Assembly: GCF_041729615.1 (NCBI RefSeq)
Contig: NZ_CP154874.1
Coordinates: forward strand, 3,641,501-3,705,500
DNA length: 64,000 bases
Direction of reading: 5' to 3'
Source of the DNA: Pseudomonas alcaligenes
GTDB lineage: Bacteria; Pseudomonadota; Gammaproteobacteria; Pseudomonadales; Pseudomonadaceae
Shown in pieces: positions 35,582 through 43,706 of the stretch. The number at the start of each line of letters is the position of its first letter. The first letter of the stretch is position 1. The position numbers and the translations under genes are program-made. The notes under the pieces are model-generated. The model did no database searches. It saw nothing but the letters and a program-made list of their open reading frames with translations, and had not been told where the DNA came from.

Positions 35582-36544
35582 ATGAAGGCATTGCAAGGCA
35601 TCGAGGGGCAGCTGGAGTGGGTGCAGCGGGTGGTTCCTGCCTGCGATGTGGGGCAGGTCCGCATTCGCGTGGCCGCCGCCGGCCTCAACCGTGCCGACCT
35701 GTTGCAGCGGGCCGGGCATTACCCGCCACCGCCGGGCGCCAGCGATATCCTCGGCCTGGAGTGCTCGGGGGTGGTGATCGAGGTCGGTGCCGGCAGCGCC
35801 TGGCAGGTCGGTGACCGGGTCTGTGCCCTGCTGGCCGGTGGCGGCATGGCCGAGGAGGTGGTGGTGGACGCCCGCCATTGCCTGCCGGTACCCGAGGGCC
35901 TCTCACTGGCCGAAGCGGCGGCGCTGCCCGAGGTGTACGCCACCGCCTGGCTCAATCTGTTCCAGTTGGCCGCGCTCAAGCCCGGCGAGAAGGTGTTGCT
36001 GCACGCCGGTGCCAGCGGCGTCGGCTCGGCAGCGATCCAGCTGTGCAAGGCCTTCGGCAATCCCTGCTGGGTCAGCGTCGGCTCGGCCGAGCGCCTGGCC
36101 TATTGCGTGGGGCTCGGTGCCCAGGGCGGTGCGATTCGCGGCGAGGCGCTGGAGAGCCTGCGCGACTTCGGGCCGTTCGATGTGATTCTCGACCCGGTGG
36201 GGGCCAGCTACGCCGAGCTCAACCTGCAGCTGCTGGCCCGCGATGGCCGCTGGGTGTGTATCGGCCTGATGGGCGGCAGCAAGGCGCCGCTGGACATGGC
36301 GCTGCTGCTCGGCAAGCGCATCCAGCTGACCGGCTCGACCCTGCGCAACCGTGACGAGCAGTTCAAGGCCGAGTTGCTGGCCGATCTGCAGCGTCATGTC
36401 TGGCCGCTGTTCGCCGAAGGCCGCCTCAAGCCGCAGCTGGAGCGCGTCTACCCGGCCAAGGACGTGGATGCCGCCTTCGCCGCATTGGCCAGCAACCAGG
36501 TGGCCGGCAAGCTGGTGCTGCAGCTCGACGCGAGCCTGGCCTGA
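35582..36544 (+). CDS. Zinc-independent quinone oxidoreductase (MDR family)
   Basis: 320 aa medium-chain dehydrogenase/reductase of the NADPH:quinone reductase (PIG3/QOR) type. Family start VRIRVAAAGLNRADLLQRAG with YPPPPGASDILGLECSG, and the nucleotide-binding VLLHAGASGVGSAAIQLCKA. The Cys and His zinc ligands of true alcohol dehydrogenases are absent. It probably reduces quinones or enones. TATGGAGGCAGC precedes ATG. Confidence 0.92.
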   Translation: MKALQGIEGQLEWVQRVVPACDVGQVRIRVAAAGLNRADLLQRAGHYPPPPGASDILGLECSGVVIEVGAGSAWQVGDRVCALLAGGGMAEEVVVDARHCLPVPEGLSLAEAAALPEVYATAWLNLFQLAALKPGEKVLLHAGASGVGSAAIQLCKAFGNPCWVSVGSAERLAYCVGLGAQGGAIRGEALESLRDFGPFDVILDPVGASYAELNLQLLARDGRWVCIGLMGGSKAPLDMALLLGKRIQLTGSTLRNRDEQFKAELLADLQRHVWPLFAEGRLKPQLERVYPAKDVDAAFAALASNQVAGKLVLQLDASLA

Positions 36545-36560
36545 GCCGGCTCGCGCGCTG

Positions 36561-37214
36561 TCAGTGCCAGGCGAGGATGTCCCAGCCGGCCTGCTCGGCG
36601 TGAGCGCGCAGGGTCGGGTCCGGATTGACCGCATGGGGATGCGGCACCTGCTGCAGCAGTGGCAGGTCGTTGCGCGAGTCGGAGTAGAAATGCGCACCGT
36701 CCAGGCTCTCGCCTTCGGCCTCTAGCCAGGCGGCGAGGCGGGTGACCTTGCCTTCGCGGTAGGTCAGTACGCCGCTGGTCTTGCCGCTGTAGCAGCCGTG
36801 CTGCAGCTCGCAGTCGATGGCCAGGACTTCCTCGACGCCCAGGCGTTCGCCGATGGCGCTGACCAGGAAATGTGCCGAGGCGGAGATGATCAGCAGGCGG
36901 TCGCCGGCCGCACGGTGAGCGGCCAGGCAGCGCATGGCGTCGCTGTAGATGATCGGCTCGATCACGTCTTCGACGAAGGGGCCGACGACGAAGGCCACTT
37001 CCTCCGGTGTGCGCCCCACCAGCGGCGACAGGGTGTAGGCCATGTAGTCCTCCATGGCCAGCTTGCCCTGGGAATAGAGCGCCATCAGTTCCTGTTCGCG
37101 GGCGAGGAAGGACTCGCCGTCGACCCACTGGATGTCGGCCATGTGCTGCGCCCACAGCGAGGCACAGTCGCCGTGGATCAGGGTTTCGTCGAGGTCGAAG
37201 ATCGCCAGGGCCAT
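36561..37214 (-). CDS. HAD-IB family phosphatase (SerB-like)
   Basis: 217 aa. Motif I FDLDETLIHGD, motif II LLIISASAHFL, Lys in CYSGKTSGVL, and motif IV FYSDSRNDLPLL are complete, so a phosphatase is expected. The cap is the small helical HAD-IB type found in SerB and phosphocholine-type phosphatases. The start overlaps the ABC ATPase stop (TGATG), making it the last gene of the importer operon. That placement suggests it dephosphorylates the imported compound or a product. Confidence 0.9.
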   Translation of the reverse strand: MALAIFDLDETLIHGDCASLWAQHMADIQWVDGESFLAREQELMALYSQGKLAMEDYMAYTLSPLVGRTPEEVAFVVGPFVEDVIEPIIYSDAMRCLAAHRAAGDRLLIISASAHFLVSAIGERLGVEEVLAIDCELQHGCYSGKTSGVLTYREGKVTRLAAWLEAEGESLDGAHFYSDSRNDLPLLQQVPHPHAVNPDPTLRAHAEQAGWDILAWH

Positions 37215-38203
37215 CACGCCACCTCCCGGATCGCGTTGGGGTCGATGGACAGGCCGATGCACTGGCCCTTGCCGATCAGCGAGCCTTCCGAGCGGTTGAG
37301 TACGTCCACCAGCAACTCCACGCCGTTGGCCTGCACCCGGTAGCGGATCACGTTGCCGAGCAGGCTGTGGCCGAGCACCTCGGCGGCGATGGCGCCGCTG
37401 TCTTCCAGGCGGATGGCCTCGGGGCGGATGGCGATGCGCTGGTGCACCGGACGCAGCAGCAGGCGGCTGGCGGCATCGGCATCGAGCAGGTTGTAGTTGC
37501 CGATGAAACCGGCAGCGAAGGCGTCGACCGGCGCGGTGTAGAGGGACTCGGCATCGCCGCTCTGGACGATCTTGCCGGCATTCATCAGGAAGATGCGGTC
37601 GCTCATGGTCAGCGCCTCCTCCTGGTCGTGGGTGACGAAGATGGTGGTCAGACCCAGCTCCTGCTGGATGGCGCGGATCTGCTCGCGCAGGTGCTTGCGG
37701 ATGCGTGCATCCAGCGCCGACAGCGGCTCGTCGAGCAGCAGCAGGCGCGGGCGGGTCACCAGCGAGCGGGCCAGGGCCACGCGCTGGCACTGGCCGCCGG
37801 AGAGCTGGTGCGGGTAGCGCGCGGCATAGTCGTGCAGCTCCACCAGGCGCAGCACCTCGTCGACGCGCTGGGCGGTCTCGTCCTTGCCGACCTTCTGCAT
37901 GCGCAGGCCGAAGGCGACGTTCTGCTGCACGGTCATGTTGGGGAACAGCGCGTAGCTCTGGAACACCATGCCGATGCCGCGCTTCTGCGGCGACAGCGGC
38001 ACCAGGTCCTGGTCGCCCAGGAGGATCTGCCCGCCATCGACCTCGGTCAGGCCGGCGATGCAGCGCAGCAGGGTGGACTTGCCGCAGCCGGAGGGGCCGA
38101 GCAGGGTGACGAACTCACCTTTTTCGATCTCGCAGTGGATGTCGCTGAAGATCGGGGTGGCGCCGTAGCTTTTGTGCAGGCTGCGGATACTCAGGTAACT
38201 CAT
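37214..38203 (-). CDS. ABC importer ATPase (PotA/FbpC-like)
   Basis: 329 aa. Walker A GPSGCGKST, Q-loop GMVFQSYALFPNMTVQQNV, signature LSGGQCQRVALARSL, Walker B LLLLDEPLSALD and H-loop VTHDQEEALT. The C-terminal TOBE-type domain (about 240-329) has IAIRPEAIRL, as in polyamine, iron and phosphonate importers. It powers the two permeases encoded upstream on the same strand. AAGGA lies about ten bases before the ATG, just after a REP-like hairpin. Confidence 0.94.
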   Translation of the reverse strand: MSYLSIRSLHKSYGATPIFSDIHCEIEKGEFVTLLGPSGCGKSTLLRCIAGLTEVDGGQILLGDQDLVPLSPQKRGIGMVFQSYALFPNMTVQQNVAFGLRMQKVGKDETAQRVDEVLRLVELHDYAARYPHQLSGGQCQRVALARSLVTRPRLLLLDEPLSALDARIRKHLREQIRAIQQELGLTTIFVTHDQEEALTMSDRIFLMNAGKIVQSGDAESLYTAPVDAFAAGFIGNYNLLDADAASRLLLRPVHQRIAIRPEAIRLEDSGAIAAEVLGHSLLGNVIRYRVQANGVELLVDVLNRSEGSLIGKGQCIGLSIDPNAIREVA

Positions 38204-38215
38204 GAAGGTGTCCTT

Positions 38216-38251
38216 GTAGGCTTCGACTCGCTGCGCTCGCGCGCAGCCTAC
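38216..38251. repeat. REP-like hairpin between permease and ATPase genes
   Basis: Outer arms GTAGGCT (38216-38222) and AGCCTAC (38245-38251) enclose a GC-rich inner dyad (CGCTGCGCTCGCGCGC). It overlaps the stop codon of the permease gene at 38248-38250. It resembles the mobile hairpin repeats scattered between genes in Pseudomonas. In an operon it may stabilise the upstream mRNA segment and lower ATPase output. Confidence 0.6.
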
Positions 38252-39042
38252 GGTTTGTCCTTGTTCAGGCGGGTGGCCGCCCAGGTGAAGACCAGTACGA
38301 AGAAGAAGTAGGAAATGACCAGCGCGCTGTTGAAGTGGCCGCTGCTGTTGCGCATGTTGTTCAGGTACACCTGCAGGGTCTCGTAGCGGGTACCAACCAG
38401 CAGGTTGGCGAACACGAACTCGCCGAACAGGAAGCTGAAGGAAAGGAACAGCGAGACCATCAGGCCGTTGCGCAGGTTGGGCAGCACCACCAGGAAGGCG
38501 GCTTTCCAGGTGCTGGCGCCGAGCAGGTGGGCGGCGTCCATCAGGTCGCGCAGATTGATCGCCTGCAGGTTGTTGGTGATAGCGCGGTACATGAACGGCA
38601 GGGCCACGGTGAAGTAGCAGCCGATCAGGATCCACGGCGTGCCGACCATCGCCAGCGGCCCGGAACCGTAGACCTGCAGCAGGCCCACCGAGGACACCAC
38701 CGGCGGCACGGCGAAGGGCAGCAGGATGAGGATGTTCATCACCCCGTCCAGCTTGGGGAAGTGGTAGTGCACCACGAACAGCAGCGGCAGGATCAGCAGT
38801 ACCGCCAGCAGCAGCGCACCCAGGCACACCAGCAGCGACTGGCCGAAGGCGGCGAGGAAGCGCGCGTCGCTCCACAGCGCCAGGTACCACTTGAAGGTCA
38901 GGCCATCCGGCAGGATGGTCGCCGACCAGCTGGTGGACAGCGAGTAGAGCAGGGTGGCCGCCAGCGGCAGCAGCAGGATCAGGAACAGCAGCCAGACCAC
39001 CACGCGGTGGTAGAGGGCGGCGGGTTTGTTTTCAGCGCGCAT
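38248..39042 (-). CDS. ABC importer permease 2 (PotC-like)
   Basis: 264 aa, six membrane helices (VVVWLLFLILLLPLAATLLY; LLVCLGALLLAVLLILPLLF; MNILILLPFAVPPVVSSVGL). The coupling EAA loop is DAAHLLGASTWKAAFLVVLP. It starts inside the end of the first permease gene with an 11-base overlap. This type belongs to the polyamine/phosphonate/iron branch of binding-protein-dependent permeases. Confidence 0.93.
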   Translation of the reverse strand: MRAENKPAALYHRVVVWLLFLILLLPLAATLLYSLSTSWSATILPDGLTFKWYLALWSDARFLAAFGQSLLVCLGALLLAVLLILPLLFVVHYHFPKLDGVMNILILLPFAVPPVVSSVGLLQVYGSGPLAMVGTPWILIGCYFTVALPFMYRAITNNLQAINLRDLMDAAHLLGASTWKAAFLVVLPNLRNGLMVSLFLSFSFLFGEFVFANLLVGTRYETLQVYLNNMRNSSGHFNSALVISYFFFVLVFTWAATRLNKDKP

Positions 39043-39871
39043 CGTGATAGCTCCTGCGCAGCAGCCACTGGTGCACCACGGTGATCAGCGCCATCAGGCC
39101 AACGAGCACCATGGCCAGGGCGCTGGCCAGGTTGGGGTCGAGGCTGATGTCGCCGGCCACCAGACCGGCGATGCGGATCGGCATCACGTTGAAGTTGCCG
39201 GTAGTCAGGTAGTACACGGTGGCGTAGGCACCGAGGGCGTTGGCCAGCAGGATGACGAAGGTGCCGAGCAGCGCCGGGGTCAGCACCGGCAGGCCGATAT
39301 GCCGCCAGAAGTCCCAGGTGCCGGCGCCGAGCAGTTGCGCCGACTCGCGCCAGTCCTGGCGCAGGGCGTCGAAAGCCGGGTAGAGCAGCAGCACGCCCAG
39401 GGGAATCTGGAAGTAGGTGTAGAGCACGATCAGGCCGGTCTTGGAGTAGAGGTTGAAGTCGTCGATCACGCCGGCCTGCTTGAGCAGCAGGGTCAGTGCG
39501 CCGTTGAAGCCGAGCAGGATGATGAAGGCGAAGGCCAGCGGCACGCCGGCGAAGTTGCTGGTCATGTTGGAGAAAGCCATGACGAAGTCGCGCAGCTTCG
39601 AGTCGACCTGGCGCAGCGAGTAGCTGCCGAGGATGGCGATGACGATGCCGAACAGGCTGGACCAGAAGGCGATCTGCAGGCTGTGCTTGATCGCCTGCAG
39701 GTAGAACTTCGAGGAGAAGATCTTGCTGAAATTGGCCAGGCTCCAGCTGTCGCCGACGATCAGGCTGTTGATCGCCACCCACAACAGCGGGGCGACCTGG
39801 AAGGCGAAGAAGAACACGGCGAAGGGCAGCAGGCACAGCAGGGCCAGCCACTTGCCGCGAAGAGCAGACAT
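39032..39871 (-). CDS. ABC importer permease 1 (PotB-like)
   Basis: 279 aa, six membrane helices (LCLLPFAVFFFAFQVAPLLW; IAFWSSLFGIVIAILGSYSL). The EAA loop is ESAQLLGAGTWDFWRHIGLP. ATG 39871 overlaps the stop of the phosphatase gene (TGATG), whereas the longer frame to 39940 runs into that gene. It pairs with permease 2 to form the channel. Confidence 0.93.
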   Translation of the reverse strand: MSALRGKWLALLCLLPFAVFFFAFQVAPLLWVAINSLIVGDSWSLANFSKIFSSKFYLQAIKHSLQIAFWSSLFGIVIAILGSYSLRQVDSKLRDFVMAFSNMTSNFAGVPLAFAFIILLGFNGALTLLLKQAGVIDDFNLYSKTGLIVLYTYFQIPLGVLLLYPAFDALRQDWRESAQLLGAGTWDFWRHIGLPVLTPALLGTFVILLANALGAYATVYYLTTGNFNVMPIRIAGLVAGDISLDPNLASALAMVLVGLMALITVVHQWLLRRSYHDAR

Positions 39872-40677
39872 CACTTGAGCAGTTCCTTGCACAGGGGTTT
39901 GTCGTGGGCGGCACCGAGCAGCGCGCAGATGGTGCCGCACAGCTCGATCTGCCGAGGGCGGGCGTTGGCGTCGAGGCTGAAGGCCTCGCCCAGCACCAGC
40001 AGCGGGACCTCGCGCTCTTCGGCCAGCATGCCGTTGTGCGAGCGGTCGTTGTTCATGCCGTGGTCGGCGGTCACCAGCACCTGGTAGCCGGCGTCGAGCC
40101 AGCCCTGCAGGTAGTCGGCGAGGATCACGTCGGCACGCCGCGCGGCGTTGCGGTATTGCGGCGAATCCAGGCCGTAACCATGGCCGGCGTCGTCGATGTT
40201 CATCGGGTGCACCAGCAGGAAGTCCGGCGCGTGTTTCAGGCGCAGGCTCTCGGCGTCGGCGAACAGGTGCGAGTCCGGGTAGTGGTCGGCGTAGTAGAAG
40301 TGGCCGTGCTGGATCGGCAGGGCCGCATCGCTGGTGTGGCGGTCGCGGGCGGCGACGAAGGGCGCGCGGTTATACAGCTCGCTCATCCAGTGATAGGCCG
40401 CGGCGGCGGTGGTCAGGCCGGCGTCACGGGCATAGTGGAAGATACTGCGCTCCCTGGACAGGCGCACCACGTCGTTGTGCACCACGCCGCTGTCGATCGG
40501 CGCAACGCCGGTCATGATGCATTCGTAGAGCGGGCGCGACAGCGCCGGCAGTTCGCATTCGAGGCGGTACAGCGCGGCGCGGCCGGCGGCGCAGTAGGCG
40601 TGCAGATGGCCCAGGGCATGCCGTGCGACCTCGTAGTTGAGACCGTCGAGCACGACCAGAATGACTTTGTACGGCAT
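39871..40677 (-). CDS. Alkaline-phosphatase-superfamily phosphodiesterase-like enzyme
   Basis: 268 aa, NPP/PF01663-like. Metal-site elements are KVILVVLDGLNYEVA at the start, a Ser/Thr nucleophile region ALSRPLYECIMTG, then MNIDDAGHGYG and LVTADHGMNNDRSHNG. There is no signal peptide, so it acts in the cytoplasm on an imported substrate. Phosphonoacetate hydrolase and nucleotide pyrophosphatases share the fold but are longer. It sits between the binding-protein gene and permease 1, which ties it to the transported compound. Confidence 0.88.
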   Translation of the reverse strand: MPYKVILVVLDGLNYEVARHALGHLHAYCAAGRAALYRLECELPALSRPLYECIMTGVAPIDSGVVHNDVVRLSRERSIFHYARDAGLTTAAAAYHWMSELYNRAPFVAARDRHTSDAALPIQHGHFYYADHYPDSHLFADAESLRLKHAPDFLLVHPMNIDDAGHGYGLDSPQYRNAARRADVILADYLQGWLDAGYQVLVTADHGMNNDRSHNGMLAEEREVPLLVLGEAFSLDANARPRQIELCGTICALLGAAHDKPLCKELLK

Positions 40678-40725
40678 CGGGAATTCCTTGGCGAGAGCGG
40701 GGCCCGTGCGGGCCCCGCATCGCGG

Positions 40726-41781
40726 TCACTGCATTTCGATGATCACGTTTTCCTGCCACAGCTGCGGCAGGGCCTTGGACGTGGCTTCCCAGGCGGCGGC
40801 ATCCTTGATCGGCTGGACCTTGGCGTACTGCTCGTTGGGCAGCAGCTTGGCCTGCACTTCCGGCGGCAGGGTCAGGTGCTCGGCGCGGATCGGCCGGGCA
40901 TTGCCCTTGGCCAGGTTGATCTGGCCGGCGTCGGAGAGGATGTACTCGCGGGCCAGTTTGGCCGCGTTGGGGTGCTTGGCGTACTTGTTGATGATGGTGG
41001 TGTAGCCGGAGATCACCGAACCGTCGGACGGGATCAGCACCTCGAAGCGGCTCGGGTCGATCTGGTCGCGGTAGGACAGGCCGTTGAAGTCCCATACCAC
41101 GCCGACTTCCACTTCGCCTTTTTCCAGGGTCTGGATGGTCGGGTTGGACAGCGACAGGCGGCCCTGCTTGGCGATCTCGGCGAAGAAGTCCAGACCCGGC
41201 TGGATGTTCTTCTCGTCACCGCCGTTGGCGATGGCGGCGGCCAGCACGCCGTTGACGGCCTGGGCGGCGGCGCTGACGTCACCGATGGCGACCTTGTACT
41301 TGCCTTCCTTGAGGTCGGCCCAGGACTTCGGCGGCTCCTTGACCAGCTGCTTGTTGACGATGAAGGCGATGGAGCCGGTGTAGGCCAGCATCCAGTGGCC
41401 GTCTGCGTCCTTGGCCCAGGCCGGGATCTGTTCCCAGGTGCTCGGCTTGTAGGGCTGGGTCACGCCCTTCTGCACCGCGATGGGGCCGAAGGCGGCGCCG
41501 ACGTCGCCGATGTCGGCGGTGGCGTTGTCCTTCTCGGCGTCGAACTTGGCGATCTCCTGGGCCGAGCTCATGTCGGTGTCCATGTGCTTGAGGCCGTACA
41601 GCTTGTTCAGGTCAGCCCAGGTGTCCTTCCAGTTGGCCCAGCTGTCAGGCATGCCGACACTGTTGACTTCGCCCTCTGCGCGGGCGGCTTGTTCCAGTGC
41701 TTTCAAGTCCTCGTTGGCCATGGCCTGGTTACCCAGAACAATGGCCGATCCCATCAGTGAAGCCAGCAGCAGGCGTTTCAT
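40726..41781 (-). CDS. ABC importer substrate-binding protein
   Basis: 351 aa. The signal peptide ends NQAMANED; the mature start LKALEQAARAEGEVNSVGM matches the iron/2-aminoethylphosphonate/polyamine type-II binding proteins. GDVGAAFGPIAVQKG and VVWDFNGLSYRDQI lie near the predicted cleft. AAGGAG precedes the ATG. It is first in the operon and divergent from the GntR gene. The ligand cannot be read from sequence; the enzyme neighbours suggest a phosphorus compound. Confidence 0.9.
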   Translation of the reverse strand: MKRLLLASLMGSAIVLGNQAMANEDLKALEQAARAEGEVNSVGMPDSWANWKDTWADLNKLYGLKHMDTDMSSAQEIAKFDAEKDNATADIGDVGAAFGPIAVQKGVTQPYKPSTWEQIPAWAKDADGHWMLAYTGSIAFIVNKQLVKEPPKSWADLKEGKYKVAIGDVSAAAQAVNGVLAAAIANGGDEKNIQPGLDFFAEIAKQGRLSLSNPTIQTLEKGEVEVGVVWDFNGLSYRDQIDPSRFEVLIPSDGSVISGYTTIINKYAKHPNAAKLAREYILSDAGQINLAKGNARPIRAEHLTLPPEVQAKLLPNEQYAKVQPIKDAAAWEATSKALPQLWQENVIIEMQ

Positions 41782-42094
41782 CGTGAAGCTCCTTAGCAGG
41801 GTGAAAGTTTGGTCTAGATCAGCAAGACCCAGGCCAAATCTAGAGGCTTTTCATGACGCTTTTATGGCGAGGCTGCGGCCCGTTCCACAGGTCCGCTCCG
41901 CGCAGGAAAGCGTAGACCATAGCTAAGTGGCTGATTTGCCTGATTCGCACCAGGCCAGATGGCATAAGGCATGCAGACGTTTCGATGGTCGCCGCGACTG
42001 TCATCTGGCAGTCATCTAGGCTGCCTAGCATGGCCGTATCGCCTCACGGCTGCGCACCTCATTGGTGCTGGTCTATTCCAGAATGGAGAAATGC
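41782..42094. other. Divergent intergenic region with TCTAGA dyads
   Basis: 313 bases between the importer operon and its likely GntR regulator. Two palindromes TCTAGA (41813-41818, in GGTCTAGATC, and 41839-41844, in AATCTAGAGG) lie 26 bases apart, just upstream of the binding-protein gene. The first is close to the GT-N-TA-N-AC pattern known for HutC-type GntR operators. No gene is visible. Confidence 0.5.
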
Positions 42095-42811
42095 ATGCGC
42101 GAAGAAGCGCCGCGTACCGTTACCGCCATCTGCCGCGCCCTGCAGGAGCAGATCGACCATGGCCTGCTGCCCCAGGGCGGCAAGCTGCCGGCCGAGCGCA
42201 AGCTCAGCGAGCTGTTCGAAACCACCCGCATCACCCTGCGCGAGGCGCTGGGGCAGCTGGAGTCGGAGGGGTTGATCTATCGCGAGGAGCGCCGTGGCTG
42301 GTTCGTCTCGCCGCGCCGGCTGGACTACAACCCGCTGGTGCGCAGCCACTTCCACGCCATGGTGCGCGAGCAGGGCCGGGTGCCCTCGACCGAGGTGCTG
42401 AGTGCGCGGCTGGTGCCGGCGCCGGCGGACATCTGCGCGCGCCTGGAGCTACCGGCGTTGTCGGCGGTGCAGCAGATCCGCCGGGTGCGGCGTATCGATG
42501 GGCGCCTGGTGCTGTATGTCGAGCACTACCTCAACCCGGCCTATTTCCCCGGCATCCTCGACAACGACCTGACCGCCTCGCTCACCGAGATGTACGCCAG
42601 CCAGTACGGCATCCGCTACGGCCGGGTGGCCTTCGACATCCTGCCCACCGCGCTGCCGGCCGACGCCGCGCTCAGCCTCAAGGCGGCGCCGGGCAGCCCG
42701 GCACTGTGCATCACCCGGGTCAACCGCGACCAGCACGGACGCATCATCGACTGCGACCTGGAGTACTGGCGCCACGATGCGGTGCGGGTGCGCGTCGAGG
42801 TTCCGGACTGA
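42095..42811 (+). CDS. GntR/HutC-family regulator with UTRA domain (PhnR-like)
   Basis: 238 aa. The N-terminal winged helix has GGKLPAERKLSELFETTRIT followed by REALGQLESEGLIYREERRG; the following GWFVSPRRLDYNPL recalls phosphonate regulator PhnR. The C-terminal UTRA effector domain contains VRRIDGRLVLYVEHYLNPAY. GGAG sits six bases before ATG 42095; upstream in-frame starts exist. It is divergent from the importer operon and probably represses it until an effector binds. Confidence 0.88.
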   Translation: MREEAPRTVTAICRALQEQIDHGLLPQGGKLPAERKLSELFETTRITLREALGQLESEGLIYREERRGWFVSPRRLDYNPLVRSHFHAMVREQGRVPSTEVLSARLVPAPADICARLELPALSAVQQIRRVRRIDGRLVLYVEHYLNPAYFPGILDNDLTASLTEMYASQYGIRYGRVAFDILPTALPADAALSLKAAPGSPALCITRVNRDQHGRIIDCDLEYWRHDAVRVRVEVPD

Positions 42812-42821
42812 GGCGGATTCC

Positions 42822-43622
42822 TCAGGCCGTGGCGCCGGCGCGAGCGGTTGCGGGGAAGGTCAGGGTCTCGCCATCCAGGGGGACGCGCAAGCGACCACCC
42901 AGTTGCGCGCGGTTGGCCTCGGCCAGCAGTTCGGCGCGGCTCACCGGGCAGTGGTCGAGGGCCTCGAGGTGGTTGGCGATCACCAATCCGCGGCTGAGGC
43001 TCAGCGCCGCGAGGATGTCGGCCTGGCCCATGATGATCGCGCCGCCGATATCGAACTGCGCGCCGCCGGCTGGCAGCACGCTGACGTCCGGCTGCAGTTC
43101 CCGCAGGCAGTGGCGTACCTCGTCGGTCAACAGGGTGTCGCCGGCCAGATAGAGACTGGGCTCGCCGGGGATGCGCATGAAGTAGCCATAACCGTGAGCC
43201 ATCAGCCGGCCGACGAAGCCCTCGCCATGCAGGCAGGGGATGGCACGCACGCTGCCGCCGAAGAAGGCCCCATCCTCGTCGGTCGCCAGTACCTGCACGT
43301 TAAGGCGCAGCCGGCGCAGATAGTCGGCGTCCTCCGCCATACACAGCACCGGCGTGCCGCGTTGGCGCAGCCAGCGCACGGCGGCGCGGTCGAGGTGGTC
43401 GAAATGGCCCTTCTGGCAGTGGGTGATCAGGCAGTGGGTCACCCGCTCCAGATGTGTGGCGGCGTTGTCCGGCAGCTCGACCAGTGGATTGCGTCGGCGC
43501 GAGCGGGTGACGAACTTGAGCGACGGCAGCTGGCCGCGCGGCGCCAGCATGGGGTCGACCAGCAGGTGGACATCGCCGAACTGGACGATGAGGGTGGCGT
43601 TGCGCAACTGGGTGATCTTCAT
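42822..43622 (-). CDS. UlaG-like metallo-beta-lactamase-fold hydrolase
   Basis: 266 aa. The HxDH metal motif is in THCQKGHFDHLDRAA; the start KITQLRNATLIVQFGDVHLL is the usual first sheet of Lactamase_B_2 proteins, and YLAGDTLLTDEVRH supplies a later ligand. UlaG-like members act on lactones or phosphoesters. GGAGGCC before ATG 43622 fixes the start; the frame extending to 43817 overlaps the AraC gene. It is divergent from the AraC regulator, a plausible control pair. Confidence 0.88.
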   Translation of the reverse strand: MKITQLRNATLIVQFGDVHLLVDPMLAPRGQLPSLKFVTRSRRRNPLVELPDNAATHLERVTHCLITHCQKGHFDHLDRAAVRWLRQRGTPVLCMAEDADYLRRLRLNVQVLATDEDGAFFGGSVRAIPCLHGEGFVGRLMAHGYGYFMRIPGEPSLYLAGDTLLTDEVRHCLRELQPDVSVLPAGGAQFDIGGAIIMGQADILAALSLSRGLVIANHLEALDHCPVSRAELLAEANRAQLGGRLRVPLDGETLTFPATARAGATA

Positions 43623-43706
43623 GGTGGCCTCCGATTCAGGTAGGGCCATTGTGAAAATTGCGCGGCCGGGTGAGCATGGCTTGAATTGCCATAAAGCGGA
43701 CATTTC

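Noticed and set aside
33679..35814. 711-codon plus-strand open frame opposite prc
   Set aside because: Antisense to a full S41 protease; no motif, composition typical of GC shadow frames.
39904..41760. 618-codon plus-strand open frame opposite the importer operon
   Set aside because: Crosses two real minus-strand genes and lacks any domain.
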